Assembly: GCF_042676185.1 (NCBI RefSeq)
Contig: NZ_JBHTJT010000008.1
Coordinates: 496,001 to 560,000, forward strand
Reading direction: 5' to 3'
Source of the DNA: Tropicimonas aquimaris
GTDB taxonomy: Bacteria > Pseudomonadota > Alphaproteobacteria > Rhodobacterales > Rhodobacteraceae
DNA: 64,000 nucleotides
Numbering within the stretch: the first letter of the stretch is position 1; the number at the start of each line of letters is the position of its first letter. Under the pieces are notes generated by a model. The model worked only from the letters and a program-made list of their open reading frames with translations, did no database searches and had not been told where the DNA came from. Both the position numbers and the translations under genes were made by a program. Shown piece after piece: positions 36,291-45,121 of the stretch.

Positions 36291-38990
36291 ATGACCACAC
36301 GTATTGAATTCCAATCCGATTCCCCCCTTGGCCATGTCGACGACGCCATGTTCGGCGGTAATTTCCTGATCGACCGCGACCGCATGGACGCCGGCACCTA
36401 TGACGAGGCGATCCGCGAGCTCGGGCTGACCAACATCCGTTATCCCGGCGGTTCGATCACCGAATGGTATTTCGACATCAACGACCCCGACCGGACTAGC
36501 ATCTGGGATCCGATGCGCGGCGAGACGCGCGAGTTGCTGCCGCTCTCGACCTTCCTCGCGCAGGCCGGTGCTGCGGGCGTCGGGGTCAACCTGGTGATCC
36601 CGACCGGGTCGCTGCTGGACGAGGGCAAGCTCGGCAGCCGGTATCCGTCAGACGCCGCCTTTGCCGACGTGAAGGCCTATGTCGCTGACGTGTTGGCGGG
36701 CAAATACGGTGATGCCGAGATCGTGGGGATCGAGATCGGCAACGAATACTGGCTCTCTGGCGAGATGACCGACGCCGAATACGCCCGGATCGCCAGCGTG
36801 ATCGCGGAGGCCGCGCAGGAGGCCATCGACGACTTCGCCGCATCTGGAGATGGCCCCCGCGGCTGGCAGGAGCCAGAGATCGCCGTGCAGATCGGTCAGT
36901 ACGGCCGCTATTCCACCGATCCCGGCCACCTGCAGAACGACGTCATCATGGAAGGGCTGAGCGACGCGGCCGTCGCCGCCATCGATGCGGTCGTGGCGCA
37001 TTACTACACCTGGGGCAGCTACGAGGAGCTGGCGAATTTCGGTTATTACTTCGGGAGGCAGCAGAGCTGGCTGGAGGACGCGCGCTTTGCCGGGATCGAA
37101 TACCACATCACGGAGTGGAACACCGCCAACGGGCGGACGGAGGATACGGGCCTTAAGCAGGCCTCGGCGTTGCTGTGGATGTTCTCCGAGATGGTGGAGC
37201 AGGGGGTGGACGCGGCCTATGTCTGGCCGGTTCAGCAGTACCACAGCACCAACTTGGCCGGGAACGAGGGGGATCTGGGGCTCTCGCTTGCGGGCGAGGC
37301 GTTCCGGCTGCTGTCGGACAGCGTGAAGGGGATGGACCTTATCGCCCGCGAAGGCGGCACCACGGGCGATGTCCATGTCTACAGCAAGGGCGCGGAGACG
37401 GTGGTGTTCATCGCTTCCCGCGCCGAGGCGGCGGAGAAATTCGTGCTCGACCTCGAGTCGCTCGGTCTCGACGGCCAGTTCTACTGGATGACCGAACTCG
37501 GGGCGGACGGGTCGGCGGACGAGGTGGGCGCGACGCCGGTGCTGACGATCAGCGCCGGGGAGGAGAACGCCGCCGCGCAGCAGGGGTTTACAGTCGGGTC
37601 CTATGGCGTTCTGCGTGTCACTTTCCTTGACGACATCCGCACCGGAACGGATGCCGACCGGCCCGACGCCTACACTGGCAGCGAGAGGGCGGACATCCTG
37701 AAGGGCTCGGGGAGTGCCGACAGGCTTCTGGGCCTGGGCGGCGCCGACCGGATCCACGGCGGCGCCGGCGCCGACTGGATCGAGGGCGGTGCGGGCGACG
37801 ACACGATCGACGGCGGCAACCAGAACGACCGGATCGACGCCGGCACGGGCGATGATCTCGTCCTCGGCGGGAACGGCCGCGACCTGGTGTTCCTCGGAGC
37901 CGGAAACGACGTGTTTCAGGATAATTCCCAGAGCGGCACCTTCGGGGCGGACACGGTGATGGGCGGCGCGGGCAACGACATGCTGGTCGGTCGCGCCGGG
38001 GACGACACGCTGATCGGCGGAGCGGATGCCGATACGGTCTTTGGCGGTAATGGCGCGGACGAGTTGCAGGGAAGCCGGGGCAACGATGCGCTCTATGGCG
38101 GCGGTGGAGCGGACAGCCTCGATGGCGGCGCGGGAAGCGACCTGCTGCAAGGCGAGGCGGGCAACGATGTGTTGTCCGGCGGGCAGGGCAACGATCAGAT
38201 CTTCGGCGGCCGCGGCGACGACGAGATCGACGCCGGCGACGGGCATGATGTGGTCGAGGGCGGCAACGGTGCAGACTCGGTCCGGCTCGGCGACGGGGAC
38301 GACCTGTTCCGTGACACCGGAGAGACCGGCGCGGCCGGCTCCGACAGCGTCTGGGGCGAGGCGGGAAATGACACGCTGACGGGGCAGGGCGGCGACGACT
38401 GGCTCTCCGGCGGGAGCGGGGACGACCGGCTCTCGGGCGGTGTCGGCAACGACACCCTTGACGGCGGCATCGGGGACGATCTCGCGTGGGGCGGCGCGGG
38501 TGAGGATGTGCTGCTCGGGGGTGGCGGGGCCGACAGGCTGCGTGGCGGCGACGGGGCAGACCGGCTGGACGGGGGCGAAGGGAACGACGACCTCAAGGGG
38601 GATCGCGGCAACGATATCCTGATCGGCAGGGCCGGCGACGATTACCTCGACGGATGGTCCGGCAACGACGACCTCTCGGGCGGCGCCGGCAACGACCGCC
38701 TGATCGGGGCGCGTGGCAATGATATTCTGAACGGCGGCCGGGGCGATGACCGGCTGACCGGAGGGGCGGGGGCCGATACCTTTGTCTTCGCCGCCGACGA
38801 CGGCGCCGATACGCTCGTGGGCTTCGAGGAAATGGACGTGATCTGCATCACCGCCGAAGGGGTCGGCTACAAGGATCTCGAGATCACCTTTCAGACCGAC
38901 GACCGCGCCATCATCGGCTTCGCCGGCACGGAAATCACGATCACCGGCCTCGGTGCCGATCTCGACGCCAGCGATTTCGTGTTCAGCTGA
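36291..38990 (+). CDS. RTX-repeat secreted glycoside hydrolase-like protein
   Basis: The protein has 899 residues. Residues 1-300 resemble a clan GH-A (beta/alpha)8 glycosidase: LTNIRYPGGSITEWYFDIND, the acid/base-type motif EIVGIEIGNEYW with Glu152, and a nucleophile-type motif EYHITEWNT with Glu275. Residues 300-450 form a beta-sandwich-like region. From about 460 to 835 there are some 20 RTX nonapeptide units of the GGxGxDxLx type (for example GGAGDDTIDGG), which bind calcium outside the cell. The end (TITGLGADLDASDFVFS) looks like a type I secretion signal. There is no N-terminal signal peptide. The likely role is breakdown of an extracellular polysaccharide; family and substrate are unknown. 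No exporter lies in the window. Confidence 0.85.
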   Translation: MTTRIEFQSDSPLGHVDDAMFGGNFLIDRDRMDAGTYDEAIRELGLTNIRYPGGSITEWYFDINDPDRTSIWDPMRGETRELLPLSTFLAQAGAAGVGVNLVIPTGSLLDEGKLGSRYPSDAAFADVKAYVADVLAGKYGDAEIVGIEIGNEYWLSGEMTDAEYARIASVIAEAAQEAIDDFAASGDGPRGWQEPEIAVQIGQYGRYSTDPGHLQNDVIMEGLSDAAVAAIDAVVAHYYTWGSYEELANFGYYFGRQQSWLEDARFAGIEYHITEWNTANGRTEDTGLKQASALLWMFSEMVEQGVDAAYVWPVQQYHSTNLAGNEGDLGLSLAGEAFRLLSDSVKGMDLIAREGGTTGDVHVYSKGAETVVFIASRAEAAEKFVLDLESLGLDGQFYWMTELGADGSADEVGATPVLTISAGEENAAAQQGFTVGSYGVLRVTFLDDIRTGTDADRPDAYTGSERADILKGSGSADRLLGLGGADRIHGGAGADWIEGGAGDDTIDGGNQNDRIDAGTGDDLVLGGNGRDLVFLGAGNDVFQDNSQSGTFGADTVMGGAGNDMLVGRAGDDTLIGGADADTVFGGNGADELQGSRGNDALYGGGGADSLDGGAGSDLLQGEAGNDVLSGGQGNDQIFGGRGDDEIDAGDGHDVVEGGNGADSVRLGDGDDLFRDTGETGAAGSDSVWGEAGNDTLTGQGGDDWLSGGSGDDRLSGGVGNDTLDGGIGDDLAWGGAGEDVLLGGGGADRLRGGDGADRLDGGEGNDDLKGDRGNDILIGRAGDDYLDGWSGNDDLSGGAGNDRLIGARGNDILNGGRGDDRLTGGAGADTFVFAADDGADTLVGFEEMDVICITAEGVGYKDLEITFQTDDRAIIGFAGTEITITGLGADLDASDFVFS

Positions 38991-39000
38991 ACGGCGCGAC

Positions 39001-40017
39001 TTATGGGGCCGGGCCGGTCGTGCCGCGGAAGACCAGTCGCGGCGCGATCACCCGGGAAACTGGCGTCGCGAAGGGCGCGTCGATCCGTTGCAGCAGAAGT
39101 TCCGCAGCGGTGCGGCCGATCATCCGCTTACGCACATGCACCGTCGAGAGGGCCGGTTCGAAATAGGCGGTCTCCTCGATGTCATCGTGCCCGATGATCG
39201 AGATGTCCCGCCCGACCTCGAGGCCGCGTTCCCGGCAGGCGGAGACCGCGCCGAGCGCGAGCAGGTCCCCGAAGCAGAGCACGCCGGTCACCTCGGGCGC
39301 CGCATCGAGGATCTGGATCATCGCGCGGCGGCCGGCCTCCAACGTCGTATGCGACGTCGGCAGGACGAGCGTGGGGTCGATCGGCAGGCCGGCCTCCCGT
39401 AAGCCGGTCTTAAAGCCTTCGAACCGCCCTCGGGCGGTGCTGGTGTCCTGACCGCCGCCGATCCAGCCGATCTTGCTATGGCCCAGCTGCACAAGCGCGT
39501 GCACCGCCATCCGAATTCCGAGCGGATCGTCGTTCACGACCTGATCGAAACTCTCGTCGTCGAGCCCGCGCGACATCAGAACCGTCGGGAACTGCGGCCC
39601 GACCACCTCGCGCAGCGCCTCGGCGCGCGTACCCGCCACAGGGGACAGCACGAGTCCGTTGGAGCCCTGTTCCAGCATCCGGCGAATGAAGCTGGCCTGA
39701 ACCTCCTCTTCCTCATGCGCATTGCAGAGCAGCACCAGTCGGTCGCTTTCCCGTAGCGCTTCCTCGATGCTGGTAACAAATTCCGCGAAGACCGGGTTTC
39801 GCAGATCGTTGACGCAGACCGAGACGGTGTCATTTGTGCCGGTCCGCAGGTTGGCCGCGTGGCGGTTGTATATGTATCCCAGCTCGCTCGCGATCCGCTT
39901 GATCTCGGCGCGTTTATCTTCGGAAATTCTCGGGCTGTCACGCAGCGCGAGCGAGACCGCGGACACGGAAACGCCTGCGGTGGCGGCGACGGTCTTGAGT
40001 GTCACGCGGGGCGTCAT
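39001..40017 (-). CDS. LacI family transcriptional regulator
   Basis: The protein has 338 residues. The N-terminal helix-turn-helix with hinge (VTLKTVAATAGVSVSAVSLA, then RAEIKRIASELGYIYNRHAA) is followed by a periplasmic-binding-protein-like ligand domain. The gene lies between the RTX glycosidase gene (10 bases from its stop, convergent) and the tctC operon (divergent, 202 bases). It probably represses the tctC operon through the palindrome at 40106-40117 until a sugar or sugar-acid ligand binds. A strong ribosome site GGGAGGAG precedes the start. Confidence 0.93.
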   Translation of the reverse strand: MTPRVTLKTVAATAGVSVSAVSLALRDSPRISEDKRAEIKRIASELGYIYNRHAANLRTGTNDTVSVCVNDLRNPVFAEFVTSIEEALRESDRLVLLCNAHEEEEVQASFIRRMLEQGSNGLVLSPVAGTRAEALREVVGPQFPTVLMSRGLDDESFDQVVNDDPLGIRMAVHALVQLGHSKIGWIGGGQDTSTARGRFEGFKTGLREAGLPIDPTLVLPTSHTTLEAGRRAMIQILDAAPEVTGVLCFGDLLALGAVSACRERGLEVGRDISIIGHDDIEETAYFEPALSTVHVRKRMIGRTAAELLLQRIDAPFATPVSRVIAPRLVFRGTTGPAP

Positions 40018-40105
40018 CCTGCACTCCTCCCTTTGGTTTTCCCGTCGGACGGTGCCACCCGGGGGCGACGGATCGTCTCGGTCAGGGCCGTGAGTCCAGT
40101 GTTGC

Positions 40106-40142
40106 TCAATCGATTGACTAATGCTACCGTTCTTTTATTCGG
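40106..40142 (+). promoter_or_regulatory. LacI-type operator overlapping the tctC promoter
   Basis: TCAATCGATTGA (40106-40117) is a perfect 12-bp palindrome centred on CG, the symmetry typical of LacI-family operators. It overlaps a -35-like TTGACT (40114-40119); a weak -10-like TATTCG follows after 16 bases (40136-40141). The site lies between the LacI-type gene and tctC. A repressor bound here would block polymerase. Confidence 0.6.
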
Positions 40143-40219
40143 ACGTGCAGGGAGACCCGTGGAGGACGGGACCGCGCGCCGGAAACAGCACATAACAGTG
40201 TGAATCTTGGGAGGATTCC

Positions 40220-41206
40220 ATGACGACGACCCACCTGACCAGACTTCTGGGCGCCACGGCCCTCGGATTCGGCGCCGTGCTCGCGACCCAGGCTGCGGCC
40301 GAGTGCGACTGGAAGCCCGAACGCGCCGTGACCTACATCGTGCCCTGGGGGGCCGGTGGCGGCACCGATGCCAACTCGCGGATGCTTGCCAGCCTGCTGA
40401 GCCAGGAATTCGGTGTGCCGTTCAACGTGGTCAACCGCACCGGCGGCAACGGGGTGACCGGCCATTCGGCAATCGCCCGCGCCGAGCCCGATGGCTATAC
40501 CGTCGGCGCCGTGACGGTCGAGATCAACACGATGCACTGGGTGGGTCTGACCGACCTTACCCACGAGGACATCACCCCAATCGCGCTGGTGGACGTGGTG
40601 CCGGCCGGCTTCACCGTGAAGGCCGACAGCGAATTCGGCTCCGTGACGGAAGTGCTTGAATACGCCAAGGCGAACCCGGGCGAGTTGACCGCATCCGGCA
40701 CCTCGCAGGGCGGCATCTGGCACCTGGCGCTGGCCGGCCTGCTCAACGCCGAGGGGATGGATCCTCAGGCTATCCGCTGGATCCCCTCGCAAGGCGCGGG
40801 GCCGGCGATGCAGGAACTGATGGCCGGTGGCGTCGACGTGGTAACCGTGGCGCAATCCGAAGCAAAGACGCTCATCGAACAGGGTGAACTGAAGGGCCTG
40901 GGCTACATGCACACCGAGCGCATGGCCGCGCTGCCGGACATCCCAACGACGGCCGAGGAACTGGCCTCCGGCTGGACGCTTGCGGCCAACATCACCATCT
41001 CCGGACCCGGCGGCATGGATCCCGAGATCGCCTGCTCCTACGAGAAGGCGGCGCTCAAGGTGATGGGGACCCAGGAATGGGCCGACTTCAAGGCCAGCCG
41101 GGGCGCCGATGTGGTGCTGATGGGCAGCGAGGACCTGGCGGCCCTGATGGTCAAGAACGACCAGGCGCTCGGCGACACGATCAAGGCGATCGGCATGGCG
41201 AACTGA
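40220..41206 (+). CDS. tctC: Tripartite tricarboxylate transporter substrate-binding protein
   Basis: The protein has 328 residues. A signal peptide (about 1-27, ending QAAAE) precedes the TctC/Bug fold: YIVPWGAGGGTDANSRMLAS, then FNVVNRTGGNGVTGHSAIAR and later GTSQGGIWHLALAGLLN. TTT systems take up carboxylates by a binding protein and a TctA/TctB membrane pair. It is first in an operon with tctB, tctA, an aldolase and dhaKL. GGGAGG precedes the start. The ligand is not evident; Bug proteins bind a wide range of organic acids. Confidence 0.93.
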   Translation: MTTTHLTRLLGATALGFGAVLATQAAAECDWKPERAVTYIVPWGAGGGTDANSRMLASLLSQEFGVPFNVVNRTGGNGVTGHSAIARAEPDGYTVGAVTVEINTMHWVGLTDLTHEDITPIALVDVVPAGFTVKADSEFGSVTEVLEYAKANPGELTASGTSQGGIWHLALAGLLNAEGMDPQAIRWIPSQGAGPAMQELMAGGVDVVTVAQSEAKTLIEQGELKGLGYMHTERMAALPDIPTTAEELASGWTLAANITISGPGGMDPEIACSYEKAALKVMGTQEWADFKASRGADVVLMGSEDLAALMVKNDQALGDTIKAIGMAN

Positions 41207-41240
41207 CGGCCATTCGCGCCGGCTGATGCCATTCCGCAAA

Positions 41241-41282
41241 GTCCGGGGCAGCGCCTCCCCCCCCAAAACAGCTGCCCCGGAC
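41241..41282 (+). promoter_or_regulatory. Strong stem-loop between tctC and tctB
   Basis: Perfect 12-bp arms GTCCGGGGCAGC / GCTGCCCCGGAC flank an 18-base loop that holds a run of eight C. It lies in the 108-base gap between the binding-protein gene and the membrane genes. Such stems can stop part of the transcription or protect the upstream mRNA, so the binding protein is made in excess. No T-run follows. Confidence 0.6.
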
Positions 41283-41314
41283 ACCATCTCGAACCGCACG
41301 TCGAGAGTTGACCC

Positions 41315-41788
41315 ATGATGAACAAAGATGTCGCCACGGGCGCCGTTCTGGCAGCCTTCGGGGCTTGGCTTGTCCTTGAGGCACGCACCTTTCCCACGCT
41401 CGCGGGCATGACGCACGGCCCGGGGCTCTTTCCAAGCATCGCCGGCAGCGGCCTGATAATCTGCGGTCTGCTGATCCTCGCCACGGGGCTCGTCAAGCGC
41501 GCCGCGTCGGTCCCCGTGGCCGAGCCGAGTCCACCGATGTCCCGGCAGGCCTGGATCAACACCGGCGCGGTGCTGGCCAGCGTGGTGTTCTTCGCGCTGT
41601 TTCTCAACAAGCTCGGATTTCACCTCGTCGCCTTCCCGATGCTGCTGGTGCTGTTGATCCTGTTCGGGATCAACTGGTTCAAATCGATCCTGCTGGCCGT
41701 GGGTGTCACCGCGCTGGTGCACCTGATCTTCTACTCCTTCCTGCACGTCCCGCTGCCCTGGGGCCTGCTCGAACCGATCGCGTGGTAG
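41315..41788 (+). CDS. tctB: Tripartite tricarboxylate transporter small membrane subunit
   Basis: The protein has 157 residues with four predicted membrane segments, the TctB layout: ATGAVLAAFGAWLVLEARTF at the start, then GLFPSIAGSGLIICGLLILA and, after a short loop, two more hydrophobic segments. It pairs with TctA. It is separated from tctA by seven bases. ATG codons at 41315 and 41318 are both possible. Confidence 0.88.
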   Translation: MMNKDVATGAVLAAFGAWLVLEARTFPTLAGMTHGPGLFPSIAGSGLIICGLLILATGLVKRAASVPVAEPSPPMSRQAWINTGAVLASVVFFALFLNKLGFHLVAFPMLLVLLILFGINWFKSILLAVGVTALVHLIFYSFLHVPLPWGLLEPIAW

Positions 41789-41795
41789 GCCCGAC

Positions 41796-43310
41796 ATGAC
41801 CCCAGATGTCTTAATGACCGTCCTGGCGCCCGAAAACCTCGCCATCATCGCCATCGCCACCTTCTATGGCTGCTTCGTAGGCGCCGTGCCCGGGCTGACC
41901 GCCACAATGGCTGTGGCGCTCCTCGTGCCCTTCACGTTCTTCCTCGATCCGATCCCCGCGATCAGCGCCATCGTCGCCACCACGACCACCGCGATCTTCG
42001 CCGGTGACGTCTCGGGGACGTTGTTGAGGATTCCGGGTACACCGGCTTCGGCGGCCTATGTCGACGACGCGCACCGGCTGTCGCAGGAGGGCCACGCTCG
42101 AACCTCCCTGTTCGTTTCGCTCTTCACCGCGGCGGTGGGCGGCGTGGTCGGCGTGCTGATCCTGATGCTGATCGCGCCGCAGCTCGCGCGCATTGCGATC
42201 AGCTTTTCAAGTTTCGAGACTTTCTGGCTGGCCTGCCTCGGCCTGACCTGTGCGATCTTCGTCGGCGGCGGTACGGTGCCCAAGAGCTTCGCCAGCCTGT
42301 GTATCGGCCTCGCCGTCGCCTCGGTCGGCATCGACGTGGCAGTGGGCCATCCGCGCTATACCTTCGGCGTGCCGGACCTGCTCGACGGGATCAGCTTCAT
42401 CCCGGCGATGATCGGGATCTTCGCCTTCTCCGAGGTGTTGCGCACGGTGCAGAACCTCGAGAAACCCAAGGAAGCCGTGACCCAGATCACCGAGAAGGTC
42501 GGCCGCGCGCTGGCCGGCGCCTTCCGCATCGTCGTCCGCTTTCCGGGGACGCTTGCGCGTTCCTCAGTGCTGGGCACGCTCGTGGGTGCCTTGCCGGGGG
42601 CAGGGGCCGATATCGCGGCCTGGATCTCCTATGCTCTGGCGCGGCGGTTCTCCAAGACCCCCGAGAAGTTCGGCAAGGGCAGCTACGAGGGCATTGCGGC
42701 GGGCGGGTCGTCGAACAACGCCGCCATCGGCGGGGCATGGACGCCGGCGCTGGTCTTCGGCATCCCCGGCGACAGCGTCACCGCCATCGCGATCGGGGTG
42801 CTGCTGCTCAAGGGCATGACCCCCGGGCCGCGGATCTTCGTCGATCAGCCGGAGTTGACCTCGGCGCTCTTCGGCTCGTTCCTCGTCGCCAACATTATCA
42901 TGGTGCCGGTCGGGATCCTCGCGATCCTCGCCTCCACCTACATCCTGAAGGTCCCGCGAGCGGTCATGGCGCCGGTGATCCTGCTGTTCTCGCTGGTCGG
43001 CGCCTTCGCCATTGCCGGCACCGTCACCGCGGTCTGGATCGTGCTCGCGCTCGGTCTGGTCGGCTATCTGATGGAGCAGAACGGCATCCCGCTCGCGCCC
43101 GCGATCCTCGGGATCGTGCTCGGCAAAATCATCGAGGACAACTTCATGATTTCGATGATCAAGGCGCAGGGCGACTTCATGGGCTTCTTCGACAGGCAAT
43201 ACTCGCTTGTTCTCGGCATCCTCACGCTCGGCCTCTGGGGTCTTCTGATCCTGCGGACCGTGCGCGAGGTGCTGCGGGCGGGAAGAACACGGAAAGGGGT
43301 TTCCAGATGA
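41796..43310 (+). CDS. tctA: Tripartite tricarboxylate transporter large membrane subunit
   Basis: The protein has 504 residues and about twelve membrane segments. The TctA signatures are GCFVGAVPGLTATMAVALLV and the second, inverted copy TLVGALPGAGADIAAWISYA, with GIAAGGSSNNAAIGGAW after it. It is the channel of the transporter. The last codon overlaps the aldolase start (ATGA), so both are coupled. Confidence 0.93.
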   Translation: MTPDVLMTVLAPENLAIIAIATFYGCFVGAVPGLTATMAVALLVPFTFFLDPIPAISAIVATTTTAIFAGDVSGTLLRIPGTPASAAYVDDAHRLSQEGHARTSLFVSLFTAAVGGVVGVLILMLIAPQLARIAISFSSFETFWLACLGLTCAIFVGGGTVPKSFASLCIGLAVASVGIDVAVGHPRYTFGVPDLLDGISFIPAMIGIFAFSEVLRTVQNLEKPKEAVTQITEKVGRALAGAFRIVVRFPGTLARSSVLGTLVGALPGAGADIAAWISYALARRFSKTPEKFGKGSYEGIAAGGSSNNAAIGGAWTPALVFGIPGDSVTAIAIGVLLLKGMTPGPRIFVDQPELTSALFGSFLVANIIMVPVGILAILASTYILKVPRAVMAPVILLFSLVGAFAIAGTVTAVWIVLALGLVGYLMEQNGIPLAPAILGIVLGKIIEDNFMISMIKAQGDFMGFFDRQYSLVLGILTLGLWGLLILRTVREVLRAGRTRKGVSR

Positions 43311-44098
43311 CGTCGAGAAACTGGCTGCGTCAGCAGCTCTCCGAAGGGCGCACCGTCCGGGCGATCTGGCAGGAGCTTGCCTCGCCCACGCTGGCCGAGG
43401 CCGCTATCTGGGCGGGCTGGGACTGCGTGCTGATCGACAACGAGCACGGTCAGGGCGACCTTGCGTCGACGGTCCAGATGGTGCGCGCGGTCGAGGCCGC
43501 GGGCGGCCATTACATCGTGCGCGTGCCCTGGAACGACCAGGTCTATCTCAAGCGGATCCTCGACCTCGGGATCCACACGATCATGGTGCCGATGGTCAAC
43601 GACCGCGCCGCTGCCGAGGCCGCCGTCGCCGCCTGTCGCTATCCGGGCAAGGGAGCGCGGGGCTATGCCGCGCCGATCGTGCGGGCCTCGCATTACGGGG
43701 CGCGACCCCAGTACGTCAGCGAGTCCACCGACGAGCTGTTCCTGCTGGCGCAGATCGAACATCGCGAGGCTGTTCCGAACATCGCAGAAATCGCCGCGGT
43801 CGAGGGGATCGACATGCTGTTTCTCGGCCCGCACGACCTCGCCGGCTCCATCGGCAAGCTCGAGCGGCTCACCGAGGAAGAGGTCGAGGCCTACGTCGGC
43901 GAGACGGAGGCGGCGATCCGCGCGACGGGCAAACCGATGGGCACCGTCGGCCGGCCGCTCCGGACCTATGGAGAGCTGCAGACCCGTGGCCATTCTCTGA
44001 TCGTGGGGCCGAGCGACATCGGTCTCTACGCGGAGGCCGTGCGGGAGGCGGGCCAGGAGATGGACAGACAGCTCTCCGCCGCGGGCGACGCGGCGTGA
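43307..44098 (+). CDS. HpcH/HpaI-type class II pyruvate aldolase
   Basis: The protein has 263 residues. It has the HpcH/HpaI pattern: DCVLIDNEHGQGDL with the family EHG, the substrate loop VRVPWNDQVYLKRILDLGIH, TIMVPMVN, a metal-binding Glu in LAQIEHREAVPNIAEI and the Asp-containing DMLFLGPHDLAGSIG. Known members cleave 2-keto-3-deoxy or 4-hydroxy-2-oxo acids to pyruvate and an aldehyde. Here it is fused by an ATGA overlap to a carboxylate transporter and followed by dihydroxyacetone kinase genes, so the second product is probably a triose. The substrate is inferred, not read. Confidence 0.88.
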   Translation: MTSRNWLRQQLSEGRTVRAIWQELASPTLAEAAIWAGWDCVLIDNEHGQGDLASTVQMVRAVEAAGGHYIVRVPWNDQVYLKRILDLGIHTIMVPMVNDRAAAEAAVAACRYPGKGARGYAAPIVRASHYGARPQYVSESTDELFLLAQIEHREAVPNIAEIAAVEGIDMLFLGPHDLAGSIGKLERLTEEEVEAYVGETEAAIRATGKPMGTVGRPLRTYGELQTRGHSLIVGPSDIGLYAEAVREAGQEMDRQLSAAGDAA

Positions 44099-44125
44099 CC
44101 GGTCGCTGAAAAAGGAAATGGTGAC

Positions 44126-45121
44126 ATGAAGAAGATCCTCAATTCACCCGACAGCTACGTGGACGAGATGCTGGAGGGCCTCTGCGCCGCGCATCCCGAG
44201 TTCTATGCCCAGCCGGAGCCCCGCGTGATCGTGCGCGCGGGCGGCAAAACACCCGGCAAGGTCGGCATCGTGACCGGAGGCGGCTCCGGCCACCTGCCGG
44301 TCTTCACCGGCTATGTCGGCAAGGGCCTGCTCGACGGCTGCGCCATCGGCAACGTCTTTGCCTCGCCCTCGGCCGAGCAGATGGCGGCGACCATGCGGCA
44401 TGCCGATGCCGGCGCCGGCGTGCTGCGGCTCTACGGGAATTACGGCGGCGACGTCATGAACTTCGACATGGCCGGCGAGATGGTGGAGATGGAGGACGAC
44501 ATCGCCTCCACCACCGTCCTGCTGGCCGACGACGTGGCCTCCGCCGGGCCGGAAGAGGCCGAGAAGCGCCGCGGCGTGGCGGGCATGGTCTATGCCTTCA
44601 AGATCGCGGGCGCAAAGGCCGAGCAGATGGCGAGCCTCGAGGAGGTGACGGCGGTGGCGCAGAAGGCGGCGGACGCCTGCCGCTCTATCGGCATGGCGCT
44701 CTCGCCATGCACCGTGCCGCAAGCCGGCAAGCCCACCTTCGAGATCGGCGAGACCGAGATGGAGATGGGCATGGGCATCCACGGCGAGCCCGGCATCTGG
44801 CGCGACGAATTGAAGCCCGCCGACGAGATCGTCGACGAGATGATGGAGCGCCTGCTGGCCGACATGCCGCTGGGGCAGGGAGATCGCTGTTCGATCCTCG
44901 TCAACAGTCTCGGCGCGACGCCGCCCGAGGAGCTCTACATCATGTTCCGCCATGCCAAGGCCGTACTCGACGGCAAGGGCGTGGAGATAGTGATGCCGCT
45001 GGTGGGCCGCTACGCGACCTCGATGGAGATGGCGGGCGCAACGATCACGCTTTGCAAGCTTGACGACGAGTTGGAAGCGCTGCTCAAGGCGCCCAGTGAC
45101 TGCGCGTTCTGGAGGGTCTGA
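44126..45121 (+). CDS. dhaK: Dihydroxyacetone kinase subunit DhaK-like
   Basis: The protein has 331 residues. It carries the DhaK fold with VGIVTGGGSGHLPVFTGYVG and GCAIGNVFASPS, and the active histidine that binds the substrate carbonyl covalently, His219, in EMGMGIHGEPGIW. DhaK presents dihydroxyacetone, or related triose or tetrose, for phosphorylation by DhaL. One base overlaps dhaL (TGATG). Some DhaK paralogues act on other short keto sugars such as erythrulose, so the substrate is open. Confidence 0.92.
   Translation: MKKILNSPDSYVDEMLEGLCAAHPEFYAQPEPRVIVRAGGKTPGKVGIVTGGGSGHLPVFTGYVGKGLLDGCAIGNVFASPSAEQMAATMRHADAGAGVLRLYGNYGGDVMNFDMAGEMVEMEDDIASTTVLLADDVASAGPEEAEKRRGVAGMVYAFKIAGAKAEQMASLEEVTAVAQKAADACRSIGMALSPCTVPQAGKPTFEIGETEMEMGMGIHGEPGIWRDELKPADEIVDEMMERLLADMPLGQGDRCSILVNSLGATPPEELYIMFRHAKAVLDGKGVEIVMPLVGRYATSMEMAGATITLCKLDDELEALLKAPSDCAFWRV

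Noticed and set aside
36648..38246. A 532-codon frame opposite the RTX glycosidase gene
   Set aside because: It reads the RTX repeats backwards and has the periodic Val/Ala pattern expected from that.
37670..38800. Repetitive DNA that might suggest a CRISPR or tandem-repeat array
   Set aside because: The repetition is at the protein level (RTX nonapeptides with varied codons) within one open frame; there are no identical repeats with unique spacers.
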